Assembly: GCA_026874595.1 (NCBI GenBank)
Contig: CM049317.1
Coordinates: 19,429,882-19,493,881, forward strand
DNA: 64,000 bases
Direction of reading: 5' to 3'
Source of the DNA: Sipunculus nudus
Lineage: Eukaryota > Annelida > Sipuncula > Golfingiida > Sipunculidae
The stretch's first letter is position 1; every line of letters begins with the position of its first letter. Under the pieces are notes generated by a model. The model was not told the origin of the DNA and searched no databases. It worked only from the letters and a program-made list of their open reading frames with translations. This document shows, in pieces, positions 1-11,739 of this stretch. The translations under genes and the position numbers were made by a program.

Positions 1-417
1 GGTGAGCTATATGTGAAAGATCAAAGAATTGGGATGAAAGGTTTGGCTTAAAATGCATCCTGAGGCTTTTCAAAGAAGTTGGTTCTGTGACCTTGACCTT
101 TGACCTTGTGACCTCAAAATAATTATGATTCTTCCCCTGTTGGTAGGTGAGCTGTATGTGAAAGATGGAAGGTTTTGGATGAAAACACCCCATAACTTCG
201 AGAATATAGGTCGCAGTGACCTAATTTCAGGTTTGCAAGGAGATCTTTTTAGAACCTCTAAGACTGCATAGGGTTCATGGCCCTAACCCCTACGGTTACG
301 ATTTGTGCCCTGCTAACGGACGGACGGCCGGACGGCCGGCCGGACGGACAGACGGAAGGACGCCGGACAAAGAGCCATCGCTATAGCCCAGCATGACTGA
401 AAGTCAGCTGAGCTAAA
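1..417 (+). repeat. TGACCT/GGACGG interspersed repeat, copy 1
   Basis: The copy carries the repeated phrase 'gaccttgacctttgacc' near base 90, then a 'ggttacgatttgtgccctg' block followed by reiterated GGACGG units, and it ends in 'agctgagctaaaa'. The same order of blocks recurs at 6365, 9340, 9813, 23310, 27480 and, reversed, near 32000. No coding capacity is visible. I infer a non-autonomous interspersed element; its class is unknown to me. Confidence 0.7.
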
Positions 418-420
418 AAA

Positions 421-1396
421 TTTAGTCATCCGCCTTAAAAATTTACAAATTATTTTTTTTTGGATTATGACTAAAACATAAAAATACTCCCTAGAATTCC
501 TGAGGAACCTTTAAATATACTTTGGATGAACTAACCGTAAGAGGTGGGTTTCTATACCTTCACTATCAGCGAGCGGATAGTGATGTTGGTGATGTAATAA
601 TCGAACAATAGGATGACGCAATTACAATATCATATCAAATGGAAGAATAACAGGGCAATTTTCATATGTTATGTATAAATGAAGCAAATATTTATTCACT
701 GGTTAAAACCAAGGAAAGTGGAGCCATACTGTATACGATACAGGTTGCCTGAAATCAGCAAGTGGTCCGGCATATGTACATTGCACAAATTACCCAAGGA
801 TACCTTGTTGTCTCTATATGAATTTTTTTAAATGAAATTTTGTAGAACAATATACTGTTGGACAAACAACAGCTGATTAATTTTCATGATAAGTCTGATG
901 TTTCTTGATGCGGATCCATGTGTTGGCGAAGGTTTGCGCTCTACGGGTGCTCTCTGATATTGTAATAAACGTCTTAACGCAGTCTTTAAGTGTCTAGTCT
1001 AAGTAATTGTGATGTAATATATCTTACTAACCATTTTGAGGTGTTTTGTTGCCAAATATCTCTCTGTATGAAATATTTATATATAATGGTCCTCAATTTT
1101 TGCTCTAAAATCAAATTTGACCTGAAAAAATGACAAAACCACTATAGAAAATTTTTTTGTAAACTTTAAGATCTAAGGATCACAAAAATGTAGGGTGTCC
1201 ACTTTTTACAGGGAAAAATTACTCGGTGACATATGCCCCCACACTATAGAGCTAAATCTTAACTTTCATGTAATCTTTCTTCCCATCCCATTCCTTTACA
1301 CTTGCAGAAAATAGTAAAAGGTGTTATGGTATAGAATAAAAAAAAAATTCAGTATTGATAACATTTTTCATCTACAGTTTTACTCTGTTCTTCCTA
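421..1396. other. AT-rich stretch without recognised features
   Basis: No exon-like open frame, terminal repeat or tandem array was found. It may belong to the 3' region or an intron of the flanking gene models. Confidence 0.4.
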
Positions 1397-1418
1397 ATGC
1401 CACTGATGTCAGTGGCAT
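1397..1418. repeat. Near-perfect 22-bp palindrome
   Basis: ATGCCACTGA at 1397-1406 is exactly complementary to TCAGTGGCAT at 1409-1418, with a 2-base centre. It could be a dimeric protein-binding site, a cruciform, or the footprint of an excised element with CAGTGGC-type ends. Nothing here distinguishes these. Confidence 0.6.
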
Positions 1419-1550
1419 CAATGTGAACGTGTGCCATTGCCAGACAATAGGGATCTAGGCCCTATAACGCTAAGCCTAGTATTAAATGCACAGGGGTATA
1501 ATAAATCAGTGACACGATCAATGTCAATCATGTCACAAGTTCTCTGATAG

Positions 1551-1659
1551 GTATTTCGAGACCATGCGGTACGACAGCTTTCATTCTAACGAGGAGCTGG
1601 ACTCCTCAGGGAGCACCTATACACTGCAGTCGTCCCAGATCTCTTTTCGCTTTGCATAG
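1551..1659 (+). CDS. Candidate terminal exon, receptor-tail-like (unrecognised)
   Basis: After a plausible acceptor (AG at 1549-1550) a frame of 35 residues runs to TAG at 1657-1659. The peptide is rich in Ser, Tyr and Glu, with short stretches such as RYDSFHSNEELDSSG and STYTLQSSQ. Its codons are much more GC-rich than the surrounding DNA, which is the main reason to suspect real coding. The composition resembles a C-terminal cytoplasmic tail of a membrane protein, but I recognise no family and no upstream exon is identified. It lies on the strand opposite the lectin exons. It could be chance; confidence is low to moderate. Confidence 0.3.
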
Positions 1660-2318
1660 CATGATTCAGAGCAATGAATTCTAATCAGACCAATTAGAGG
1701 TGGTATCGAATTGTGCATCCAGCTCTAAATTGTAAACATGCGACACATTTTCTCGTTTGTCTGATTATTTGTCATGTGAAAGAGCCATAATTGGAGATAT
1801 AAAAGGGAGAATATTGCTATACAAAGCAGCGGTTACAACGCGGGAGACCATGGACGACCGCAGCGTATAACCGCTGAAAAGCGAAACGAGGAGTGGGCAA
1901 ATCATGAAGGATATGAACAAAGGTTGGTCTCTGCAAACACATATATATTTGCAATATGTTTCTTTAACAACAGATCCAGTAAACTAGAGATAGAAGGAAA
2001 CCTTTTCTTAGGAATTTAATCTATCATTTTTAGCGTTGGTGTTCTGTGTACTGTGAAAAAATATACAGCGCAGCAACTTGTCCAAATCAATGTATGCCTC
2101 TATAATGAAAGTGCCTAGCATCCGAGATTGACAAGAATTAACAACAAGGTATAGATAAAAAGGGGAGAAGTAATCCCGGATAAAAATTATTTATGTAATA
2201 TAAACTTAAAATATGGCAAAATTTGCTTAGTATATATATATATAAATATATAAATATACATATACAAAAATATATTTTTATAAATATGAGAAAGATAGAG
2301 AGAACCTAAAGCACTCAC

Positions 2319-2444
2319 CTAGTAGCTGACATATGAAGCCAAAATTGTTATTGGTACAGTTATCCATTTCCAGTATACGGTCCCTGAGATGTAACGCCCC
2401 ACATCTCATATAGTCATACCATCCCTGACTCGTGATGTCCTCAC
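2319..2444 (-). CDS. C-type lectin-like domain, C-terminal exon
   Basis: Read on the minus strand, the exon follows an AG acceptor (2445-2446) and ends at a GTGAGT donor (2318 downwards). It is 126 bases long and phase 1 at both ends. It encodes the second half of a C-type lectin-like fold: a Cys in 'YMRCGAL', a Cys in 'EMDNCTN' and the terminal 'FGFICQ', which match cysteines 2, 3 and 4 of the family. The usual EPN or QPD calcium/sugar motif is absent and the WND motif is replaced by EMD, so canonical calcium-dependent sugar binding is doubtful. The phase fits the exon at 5418-5666 exactly, restoring a Gly at the junction. At least one more exon must lie downstream, because no stop is present. 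Confidence 0.75.
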
Positions 2445-3269
2445 CTAGTAAAGGTCAAGTAATAAAAATAATCATGTAATACATCACTTCCATGTTTTTC
2501 GATATATCTCACAAAATTCAATCTTCAAAGGATGTTCAAATGTCAATAAAGGTATCGGCTTGGCTTCCTGAAATGGAATATACAGAGAAATCAAAGTTAA
2601 AATGGGGTTTCAGTTCTATGAAATCAATAAATGTTCTGTTTTTGGCTGTGACGCCGATGATATACCAATTTATATTTATGTAATATAACTATATATGCAA
2701 TTTCTACTGTCTTCGGTGTACGCTTTTTTTGTCATCGATCTATATACGTTTTCATAAAATACAAATTACCACAACAGTTCATAGAACGTCCGATGTGTCT
2801 TGTTTTCTCTGACCTCATTAATTAAGCGCGGATTTTGCCCAGAATTTAAATCAGATGAGAAATTTTATTGGTTAATACAGTTACAATGATTCCCATGAAA
2901 ATCCAATAAATCCTAAATGTCTGGAGATCTTCATGGCTAAACCAAAGTGGTGTGATCTCTGACCTCCTTACATATTCGTGGATATTGCCTTAAATAAACA
3001 TAAGCGAAATATTATATTGGTGAATAGTTCTGTCGAGTTTCAAGTTATCGGGAACTACAAAGAAGCTAGTTGACCTTGACCTCACCAAATATGCTTAATG
3101 TTGAGAAGAATCGAACTCGAGCGAGACAACCAATGTTTTAGTGGCTATTATGAGTTTCGTGAAAATCCATGAAAGCTGTGGTAATTTACCGTGGAGACAC
3201 TAAAAGTTAACGGACTCACAGACGGATTTACGGACAAACCGACAAACTGTTAGTATACCATAATACGTC

Positions 3270-3580
3270 CCGTCTAATGCCAACCTTACACTGGCACGAT
3301 TTTTGCCCCCGCATTGCCGCGCATTGCATCGTGACAAGACGTGCCATTTGGGTGCCACGCAGCGGAGCGTAAAGCCGCGTTTGCTGCCTGTTCGCGCACT
3401 GTATACACGCATAAGTTACGCACTGTCTACGCAATGCACGGCCAAAAAAGGGCCACCTTGACACACATTAACGCGCAATGGCACTACTTGTTTACGCACT
3501 ACTTGTTTAAGTATTGTTAGCGAATTGTTAACGTCTAACGTACCGCATTGTTCCGCAATGTCAAAACCAGCTAGTCCCGT
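3270..3580. repeat. CpG-rich segment with recurring GCATTG/CAATGC
   Basis: This segment is strikingly richer in CpG than its surroundings. The heptamer CGCATTG and its complement recur (for example near 3310, 3320, 3435, 3475, 3545 and 3555). Overlapping open frames on the minus strand look like by-products of the base composition. It is probably an old interspersed repeat, although a regulatory CpG cluster is possible. Confidence 0.35.
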
Positions 3581-4408
3581 ATTCATTTAATATGGTACGT
3601 TTTAACAGAAGACAATTCGGGTACCAGTGCGCACATATTATGATCAGCAGGGTCCAGGGTGTAAGCGTACGGGCTTGATTCGTCAATTCAAAGGTTTTCT
3701 TGACCGACGTTGTATAAATCTAAATACAAGTTTGTCATCACAAAGAGTACCGTCGGTTTATATAATGCTTTGATGTCCCTTTGAAGTTTAATTAGTCTGG
3801 GTAAAGGCGCAAGGTTCAACAAGGCCCGCTTGTTCAGTAATCATTTATATTGCATGTTTTGCCGGTAGACTGTTCGGACACTATTTTGCATATGTTATGA
3901 TCAGCGGGACTCTGGGTTTTTAGGCAGTATAATCATCGCAGCGGGAGTCGTTTATGTAAAGATTTTGTTGTAAAATGACCGTCGTCCTATACAATGCTTT
4001 TATGTCTCAATGAAGTTTGATTAGCCCGTTTAAAGGAGCCAAAAAATTCCCCGGCATTCAGTGAGGTATGTTAAATTGATGTCGTGGTCCTACTAGAGTT
4101 TTTCTTGGGTGAGTCGTCATTAACCGAACACATTTTTATCTATTCTAATTGGGTAGATCAGGCTATTTAACCAATTTATTAAATTAATAAATAACAAAGC
4201 CAAGCAATATGCACAGTTGGATATTTGTCAGTTATCAAAACTGCCTGACTGTATATCAGCATACCGCAGCGTTCTGTGTTCCTATACACGACTCGGCAAT
4301 GGAATGTGGTGCGGCCATTAAGTAAGGTTTTGGGTATTTTTTTTCTCCAGTGAAGGGTCCTTCCAGGTAATTTACGAACATGGGTTGCGGCCATTAGACT
4401 ACTACGGT

Positions 4409-4428
4409 ACACACACACACACACACAC
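4409..4428. repeat. (AC)n microsatellite
   Basis: A short pure dinucleotide run, followed by a few TA units. Confidence 0.85.
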
Positions 4429-5417
4429 ATATATACCGTGGAAATTTGTTAGTGGAAATGTGTTGTGCAACATTTTAAGGAAACAGATGCTGTACCTCAA
4501 CAGACAAGGGGTTAACCAAAATCTTATGGTTCCGCAGATTTGACCTAGTAAAGCATGGTAAAGGTAAACATTATTCAAACAAGTCACACATCTTGGCTGA
4601 AACAGTATGTGTGTCACATATGAATGAAAAATATAGGATTCTTTCAAAGTTCACAAAAATCTTATATATAGATTTATTTTAACTTGTAGGTCAAGATCAC
4701 ATGTTATCAAATTTATTTGACAACTTATCTCTTATTTTTAATTTTATGAAAAAATACATCTATCCACATGATAAAAAATGTTTTGTCTATTTTTTAGCAA
4801 ATATGGAAATAATGAAGGTCATTGAAACTCTTCTTCTAAAGATCATGACCCCATATTAAATAGGCTTTGTCCTAACACCCTTGTTTATACACATATCAAG
4901 TCTGATAATAGAGGGAATTCTTTTTTGAGTTATCTCGCTCACAAGTTTTTTCTGCGGCGACGGCGGCGGTTGGACCGTAGTAAAACCATAGTAGCCCCAA
5001 CTTTGCCTGGGGATATAATTTACACTAGGATATCCATACCATTGATCATAAATTATCAGTTAATTTTATTTTAAAATTAAAGGCACAGTTTATAATCTCA
5101 AATCACCGGTGATGTCGATTTCATCCGACAATTTGCTTTCCAAGTCTTTCATAATACATGTAAACTCACAACCCAAACTGAAAACCTATCACTGAGGTAA
5201 GGAGGCAATTTGAACGCTGACGTAGGATTAGTATTATCAGAACTCCGAAGGGTCAAAACGGCTATCGTTCCCTCAGCCTCGATAGTTCCCCGACCCTAAA
5301 CATTACACTACATTACATCCTTAAAAGGCTTTATATAACTGTTTTTATATCAAGAATTATAATAGCAAGTCCACAAGAAATTATCAGGGATTAAATTGAT
5401 CGAAGTATTTTACTTAC

Positions 5418-5666
5418 CCACTTGGTCGCCATCGATCCATATCCAAGTATTGTATCTCCATCTCGTTAGAGGGAGCCACACTTCACTGACCGAAGCTTTC
5501 TTCATGGCATTTTGTATAGCCTCGATGAAAGGTGTCTTGTACACCGGAAGTGAAGTCTGAGCACGTGACGACTCATTATATGCTGACTCTGCATATTTCT
5601 GGCACGTGGCTAAGGCATTTGCATATGTACTTTTCCATGGTACGACCGTGACGTACACGTGATATC
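5418..5666 (-). CDS. C-type lectin-like domain, N-terminal exon
   Basis: On the minus strand the exon starts after a pyrimidine-rich tract and AG (5667-5668) and ends at a perfect GTAAGT donor (5417-5412). It is 249 bases, phase 1 at both ends. It encodes strand beta-1 ('YHVYVTVVPW'), the first helix with the first canonical cysteine ('ANALATCQ'), a second helix ('FIEAIQNAMKKA'), the 'VWLPLTR' segment that stands for the family WIGL motif, and 'WIWIDGDQV', which matches the family W-x-W-x-DG signature. Together with the exon at 2319-2444 it forms a domain of about 122 residues, close to the family norm. An upstream exon must supply the start; the signal-peptide exon at 25332 is phase-compatible. 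The product is inferred to be secreted or membrane-bound. Confidence 0.8.
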
Positions 5667-5779
5667 CTTTAAAAGAAAAAAAAATCCTGCTAAATAATTT
5701 TCTGAATTTAAATTGGTAATCGGTTGTACAGTTGTTATGTGAATTCAATTGATAAACATGATTTTATGTACATCAAACT

Positions 5780-6340
5780 GTCATCTGGAAAATACTACAC
5801 AGCAAGAGGTTTGACCAAATAGGTTTGGTTCCATGTTGTGCGTTCATACAGGCATCTAGGATCAGCGCATGATGTGTACATTTTACATTATTCAGGAACA
5901 ATGTCACAACATGCTGACACAAGCATTCGCTCTGCTGTGACCTGGTTACTGATTTAAAACTAGTACGAAACCATTTCATAACGTTTACACGATACTTATA
6001 ACTATTTAAAACGGCAAATGCAAATCTGTTTTAAACTGTTTTCAATGCGCATTAGAGAGTTCATACGGTAATCCAAAGCGTTTTCAAACCGATTTGGCTA
6101 AAGCCTTTTGGATCAAGCTCAGCAGGTGGATTGAACCGTTTTGTATACGAATCCTTTTCCGCTTTCCTAAAGTATCGTGTGAATGCACTAGTACGGTTTG
6201 GACTTAGCTTTCAAGCAGCAACACATGAAATGTACACAGCACGCATTGATGCTGAATGCCCTTGTGAACGCATTAAACCGATTTGGCCAATCCACTTTGC
6301 CAAAATCTGTTTGGCAACAGAAATTTTTTGTGTGAAAGGG
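5780..6340. mobile_element. Fold-back element (long imperfect inverted repeat)
   Basis: Sequence near 5848-5890 (GGCAT..GATCA.CGCATG.TGTGTACATTT) matches the reverse complement of about 6215-6262, and the outer parts (gtttgacc/ggtttgg against ccaaa/gccaa) also pair. The arms are about 150-180 bases, clearly diverged, with an AT-rich centre. A minus-strand frame at 5773 and a plus-strand frame at 6131 fall in the arms and are shadows. I infer a fold-back or MITE-type insertion directly upstream of the lectin exon. Confidence 0.45.
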
Positions 6341-6364
6341 GTATATAAACTTATGAACTTATAA

Positions 6365-6680
6365 ACACTCCATGATGAAAATGCATGTGAAAAATCATAG
6401 CGATCAATGCATCAGTTGTTCAGGTACAGGAACTTTTGTATCAAATTTTCAATTATTCTTGGAGGTACGTCTGAGCCCCATAACTCGGAGGATATGGATA
6501 ACAGAGAGCTAATTTCAGGTTTCCAAGCAGATTTTTCATGGGCCTCCCTGCATCTCCCAGTAAGAAGATTCCAGGTCAGCGGTTACGATTTGTGCCTGGT
6601 TAACGGACTTATGAACCGAAGGTAGGAGAGACGGAAAGAGGACGTAAGAGTGATCGCTATAGCTTTTTTTAAAGTTGAGC
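6365..6680 (+). repeat. TGACCT/GGACGG interspersed repeat, copy 2
   Basis: It begins with 'gatcaatgcatcagttgttcag', contains the 'ataactcggaggatatggataacagagagc' block and 'ggttacgatttgtgcc', and ends with 'aaagttgagctaaaa'. The same blocks appear reversed in both copies near 32000. It is non-coding. Confidence 0.7.
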
Positions 6681-7179
6681 TAAAAACATAGAAATGTGTA
6701 AATGTTATATTTCTTAACAGTTAAATATATGGCCGTGTGAGCTTAAAACTAAATCCGATGAAAGTTTTCCCAATATTCCTAATTAATTGAGTGTTCCACT
6801 GTTATTCATACCATGGTCTAACCAACTTTAAGAGATGAGAATGAAAAGCTACAAATTAATAACAAATTATATATTTAAACATGTCAATGAGCACTTATAT
6901 TAGATCCTAATATATAATCACATTTGAATATATAACTAGGGACCCATTATCTCGGCGCACAGCTGAATTTGTCTATCAGGATATTTCCGATATATTCAGA
7001 ATTTTCTGTGAACTTATTTTCCTTGAACTTACAGCATTTAGATTAGAGACAAGGGACCTGTGGGTCATGACGCTCAGCTGAAATTGATTATGAGAACATT
7101 TTATAATCCGCTGAATGTGTCTATAAGGATTGCTTTTAAACTTTTTTTCGAAAAGGGGGAGTTCTGTGATCAAGTTTGA
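6681..7179. other. AT-rich stretch without recognised features
   Basis: No exon, terminal repeat or array recognised. Confidence 0.4.
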
Positions 7180-7735
7180 AGCCTATCTATCTATCCAAAC
7201 CAATGTAATCATCCGCTAACTAATTAATGAATCGATTGCCCCTGTGACCTTGACCTTTGAGATTGTGATCCATTTTCTTCCACTATTGAGAGGAAGCAAA
7301 ATGTAAAAGATGGAAAGCTTGGGATAAAAAGTTTGGCTTAAAAACATTCATAATATTTTTAAGGTCCTGTGACCTTGACCTTGACCTCATGACCTTAAAG
7401 CAAAAGGGTTCTTACTCTAGTGGTGGGGCATATATTAGTCAAGTTTGAAACCAATATTTTAATCCAACATATAGTTATCATCTGGAAACATATATGTGGT
7501 CTTGAACTTTGACCTTAAGACCCCAAAATATAAAGGTATCTTACTCTGGAATTATCATCAGGAAACAAATTTTTCTCTGGAATTATCATCAGGAAACAAA
7601 TATGACGGACATACAGACAAACAGAAGAGCAGTACAAAATATGACGGACATATAGAAAGACGAACAGAAGGACAGACAGAGAGACAGGGTGATTACCAAA
7701 GGGCATCTGCTTAATCAGGTGGGGCCCTAATAACA
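7180..7735 (+). repeat. TGACCT interspersed repeat, copy 3
   Basis: Several 'gaccttgacctttga' phrases are followed by a short tandem of 'ctctggaattatcatcaggaaac' (two units near 7545-7600) and a purine-rich 'gacggacatacagacaaacagaag' tail. The degenerate tail suggests an old copy. Confidence 0.6.
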
Positions 7736-8045
7736 TACCAGGTATCAGGACAGTAGTGTTGCATTACTATCAGGTAAGCGAAGCAGAAAGAACTGCACTG
7801 AATGACCTCCAGTGATAAAGTGGTCTGCTTGACAACACAAGCAAATACAATAAGAGCGTCCAAAAATTCATTAACTGGCCTAATTTTACAGCTTTTACTT
7901 TCAAATTTCTGATATTACTAGAATGAATCTTTCATGTGTACATGCTGTGAAAATTAAATTCACAGCATTTATAGGAAAAAAAGGTACCATGCTTATTGTT
8001 TGGCCAAATGTAAGGTACTGACTTTTTAATAACGCTACCAACTTT
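7736..8045. other. Stretch without recognised features
   Basis: Nothing recognised. The LINE poly(A) tail starts immediately to its right. Confidence 0.35.
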
Positions 8046-9290
8046 AATTTTTTTTTTTTATTCTCAAAAAACAAATGATACAACAATTACACTACATGAC
8101 ATGACAAATTACATTACATCACATAAACAATGAATTACACAAGCAAACATAATTGAACATTGAGCTGACACTATACAATTCACACCACAATACATATTAC
8201 TCACAAGTTGCAGTTACAGAAAAAAAAAACACATGCTATAAAATATTGATAGTTTCTGTGGAATACAAAGTCTTTTAACTATGCATAATATATAATACTT
8301 TTTTTACATGGATCCATAGGGACCTGTATTTATCTATGTAAAAAAAAATAGTATTTACATCAAGGTGCTTCAGATCTAAACTGGTGTATGAGCACCTCTA
8401 TGCATCTACATATACATATGCATATACATACTTCTATATACACATGGATGCTCATACACATATACACATATATATTTATTACATTAGTTTCAAGTTAATG
8501 ACTAATTAGTGCAAATGAGGTAACATTATGTTCCATTTCTTTACATGTAAGGACATTTTATCTTTACTTTGTGCAATAGTATACTCAGTGTTTTGAACAG
8601 ATATTATTCTACGAACAAAATCTGCAAAAAGGTCGACTTCGTGTTCTTTTCTATTAAAATACAGAGTAAGTTTATATGTCAATATAATCTGATTGATTAA
8701 ACAATTTTCTGTAACTGGTAGAACTCCTAATAAAACTGTTTTCCTACTTATACACGGCAGTGTAATACCTAATGATTCTAACCACGATTGTATTTTAAAA
8801 TATAGGTTCTTTGAAACAAAACATTCTAAAAATAAATGTGTTATAGTCTCATGTTCAGTATAACAATATGAACAGCGTGGAGTATCGGACAATTTCCATT
8901 TATGTAACCAATAGTTAACTGCTAAATAATTATGTATCACTTTAAATTGAAACTCTCTACTGTACATATCCAAGGAAGTTTGATGTATTAAATTATAAAC
9001 ATTTTTCAAGTCTTCTGGAATTAAACTTGTGGTTTTAACCAATTGTTTTCTTGTGTTAGTGGCACTAATATTTGTTTAATCAAAACTTTGTACACTGTCC
9101 TTGAGTCTAATTTTAAAAGGTTGCATATTCCACCAATTGTTTGAATAAGATCACATCCATCTTTAGATACAATTTCTAATTGCCCAGAAGCCTTCAACTT
9201 TACTCTTTCAATCCAATCCTTTGGTACTGCATCAACGATAGACCTCCATTGCATAAACTCTTTTACTGATACAACTTGGTAAGCCTACTA
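8046..9290 (-). mobile_element. 5'-truncated LINE (non-LTR retrotransposon)
   Basis: On the minus strand the copy ends in an A-rich tail (plus-strand T-run 8048-8060) directly preceded by a possible AATAAA, with about 450 bases of 3' untranslated sequence and then the end of a reverse-transcriptase protein. The 5' part, including endonuclease and catalytic RT core, is missing, as is usual for target-primed insertions. Target-site duplications were not resolved. Confidence 0.7.
8506..9275 (-). pseudogene. LINE reverse transcriptase, C-terminal fragment
   Basis: Two open frames on the minus strand (9254-9021, then 9042-8506) form the end of a LINE ORF2 protein. The first has a segment of the type 'MQWRSIVDAVPKDW'. 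The second has the zinc-knuckle typical of this region: 'KWKLSDTPRCSYC' followed by 'HETITHLFLEC', a Cys-x2-Cys...His-x4-Cys pattern of the zf-RVT kind. The two parts are in different frames, so at least one indel lies near 9040-9060. The catalytic YxDD core is absent, so the fragment cannot be active. The clade is uncertain; it is L1/Tx1-like by general appearance. Confidence 0.7.
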
Positions 9291-9339
9291 ACTTAAAAAT
9301 GTACAATATTCTGATCTTCTGGTATATATTTGGATCTCG

Positions 9340-9812
9340 ATTAAAACAAATTAAAACCATGGGAAGAAATCTCTAACTTCAGCAATTATCTTGATGGGCG
9401 AATAAACATATTTTCTGATTTTTGACAAAGTGCAACATGCTGGAACCCATAACTTCAACAATTTACGCAATAATGACATAAGCAATGGCAAATATGAGCA
9501 GGAATGGTTATATACCAAACATGAATACAATAACTCCAGTGGTTTTCATAGTGGGCAGTTTTGAAAAGTAACAACAGGTTTTTACTGGGAAATGGAGGTT
9601 TTTCGCTTAATTTCTCAAATAAACAAAGTCTCAGTAATCAAGTTTTCGGTAAGATAGGAAATTTTACGGGTCATCTAACTGTATGCCGAGTTTCGGATTC
9701 GTACGTTCAACGGTTTCAAAAGGTGTCTTGTAAACGGACGTCTGGATGGGCGTTCGACAGACAAAGGACCGCGACTATTCCTCAGATGACTTATGCTCAG
9801 CTAAGCTAAAAA
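9340..9812 (+). repeat. TGACCT/GGACGG interspersed repeat, copy 4
   Basis: It contains 'cagtggttttcatagtgggcagttttgaa', a short 'cggacgtctgg' block and an end 'gatgacttatgctcagctaagctaaaa'. The block order matches the copy at 23310-23795. Non-coding. Confidence 0.65.
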
Positions 9813-10555
9813 TGGTGGGTCCATTGACCTTAACCTCTCAAAATATACAGATTTCTTCAACTTTGGGCAAGTAAGCCATGTATGAAATATGGAAGTTTGG
9901 GAGGAAAAGTTTGTTTAAACACTGCATCCACAATCTTTTTAAAGTTGTGGCTCCTGTGACCTACACCTTTGATCTCTGGACCCTGAAAATCAAAATATTT
10001 CTCAATTAAGTGAAGGGTCATAAATAAGTCAAGTTTCAAGCAAAACTGTCTATCCAAACTAGAATTATCATCCATAAACTAATTTGTGAATCGATGGGCC
10101 CTGTGACCTTGACCTTTGACCCTATGAATCGTATCATGTAAAGTAGGTAAACATATTTCCTGATGTTTTGACAAGGTACATTATGTTCGGGTCTGTAACT
10201 TAATATATATATATATATAAGAGTACCATAAATGCCAAATTTAAACGAAACAACACCAGCGGTATTAAAGTTGGCAGTCTTTAAGTTTAACAGCAGATTT
10301 TTAAACAGAAATTTGGAATTTTTTCCTAATATCTCGAACGAACGAAGTCGCAGTGACCCAATTTCTGGTGTGGTAGGACCACTAACGGATATATAAATCT
10401 TTTTCAAATATTGGATTCGTAGGTGTTACGGTTTCAAATATTGGTTTCGTAGGTGTTACGGTTTATAAACGTGCCTTGTTAACGGCCCGACAGACGACGG
10501 ACAATGACTATGACGATGGCTCAGATGACTTCTAGTCAGCGTAGCTAAAATATAT
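9813..10555 (+). repeat. TGACCT/GGACGG interspersed repeat, copy 5
   Basis: This copy lies head to tail behind the previous one. It has 'cctgtgaccttgacctttgaccc' near 10100 and ends 'agtcagcgtagctaaaa' near 10550. A 30-base piece around 10415-10460 is duplicated in tandem. Short (TA)n at 10205-10220. Confidence 0.65.
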
Positions 10556-10912
10556 AGATATTCATTATATGTTATTGTTTTAATTATATATGTAAAATGG
10601 GCGTTATTAAGCATTAAACTCATTGTTTCTTAATCATCTGATATGTAAAGAAGGTTCGTTGTGTTTACACTTAAGCAGTAACAGGTTCCGGTATTAAACG
10701 GTATAGAGTCCCACTGTTTGTTTCAAGGAGGCAGTATTTTCTTTCTCATAATTAAAGCACACAATATTTTACAAACGCTGTGTGCAGAAACAGTTTTTAA
10801 TATTTCTTTTCATAAAGAAAATGCGAGTTTATTCCTTATAAATAGATAGTAACATTAAACTATTTGAACAGTGTTTAAGCAACACATCTTTATACTATCA
10901 GGCAGTGATGTA
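10556..10912. other. AT-rich stretch without recognised features
   Basis: Nothing recognised. Confidence 0.4.
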
Positions 10913-11160
10913 TATAGTCTATGTCCAACTCCGTGTCAATGGGAGCCCGAGTCCAAGTCCGAGCCCGACACAAATATCCTTTAAAAAATTAAAATGGAAA
11001 TTACAAATTATCGTTCAGAAATCTGTGTAATAATTTGTTTTCTGTTTGACTCGAGATGGACATCGAGTCCGAGTACAGGTGCGAGTCCAGGACCCTCGAA
11101 TCTAAGTCCGAATCCATCCGAGTCCCTAAAAAATGGACTCGAGTCCGGACTTCATCACTG
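10913..11160. mobile_element. hAT-type MITE with internal GAGTCC repeats, copy 1
   Basis: The element starts CAGTGATG and ends CATCACTG, an inverted repeat of 8 bases that extends imperfectly. It is flanked by CTATCAGG (10905-10912) and CTGTCAAG (11161-11168), an 8-base duplication with two mismatches. Eight-base duplications and CA.TG ends are typical of the hAT superfamily. The interior is a degenerate array of GAGTCC/GAGCCC hexamers. It has no transposase frame and is therefore non-autonomous. Confidence 0.65.
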
Positions 11161-11658
11161 CTGTCAAGTCTGTTGCTACGCTTTCACGTCCACTTTATAA
11201 ATAATGAGGAAGTTTGCACGTGCTAGTTTCTTTTACGTGTTTTGTCAAGACCGTATATTGATTGCATTTTTCCGTTGAATTTTTTTAGCAGTTGTGATTT
11301 CAGCCCGACGCTTGCAGATCCGTCTATCATTATGAAAAAGACGCCTCAACGGCTCGCTGATCTATGAAAGCGTAGCCATCGAATTGATAGTATCAAGATG
11401 TCCCTGCATAACACAGACAAAACATGCTTGTGTTAATGGAAGAGTAAAACCCCAAAGAGCTCGCTACAGTTGGAGTAATAATAAGTCTGGTCATGAAATT
11501 AAAAAAAAGGACGATAAAACGCAATTAATTGTCAGAGAACGTTACGTCTTTTTTCTTAATTATTGTCTTCTCATTGATGCTCATCTCATATATGGGATAA
11601 ATGTGATGTAAGTATTTTTCTCCAGGTGGTGCCACTATCATCAAGGTAAACAAACATA

Positions 11659-11660
<2 letters not shown>

Positions 11661-11720
<60 letters not shown>
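11661..11720. repeat. (AT)n microsatellite
   Basis: A pure dinucleotide run of 60 bases. Confidence 0.95.
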
Positions 11721-11724
<4 letters not shown>

Positions 11725-11739
11725 AAAAAAAATTGTTAG

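Larger units (their letters stand above)
2445..5417 (-). other. Intron between the two lectin-domain exons
   Basis: This 2.97-kb stretch has GT...AG ends on the minus strand. It contains a CpG-rich segment (about 3270-3580), an (AC)n run near 4409-4428 and otherwise AT-rich sequence. The small open frames inside it do not look coding. Confidence 0.6.
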
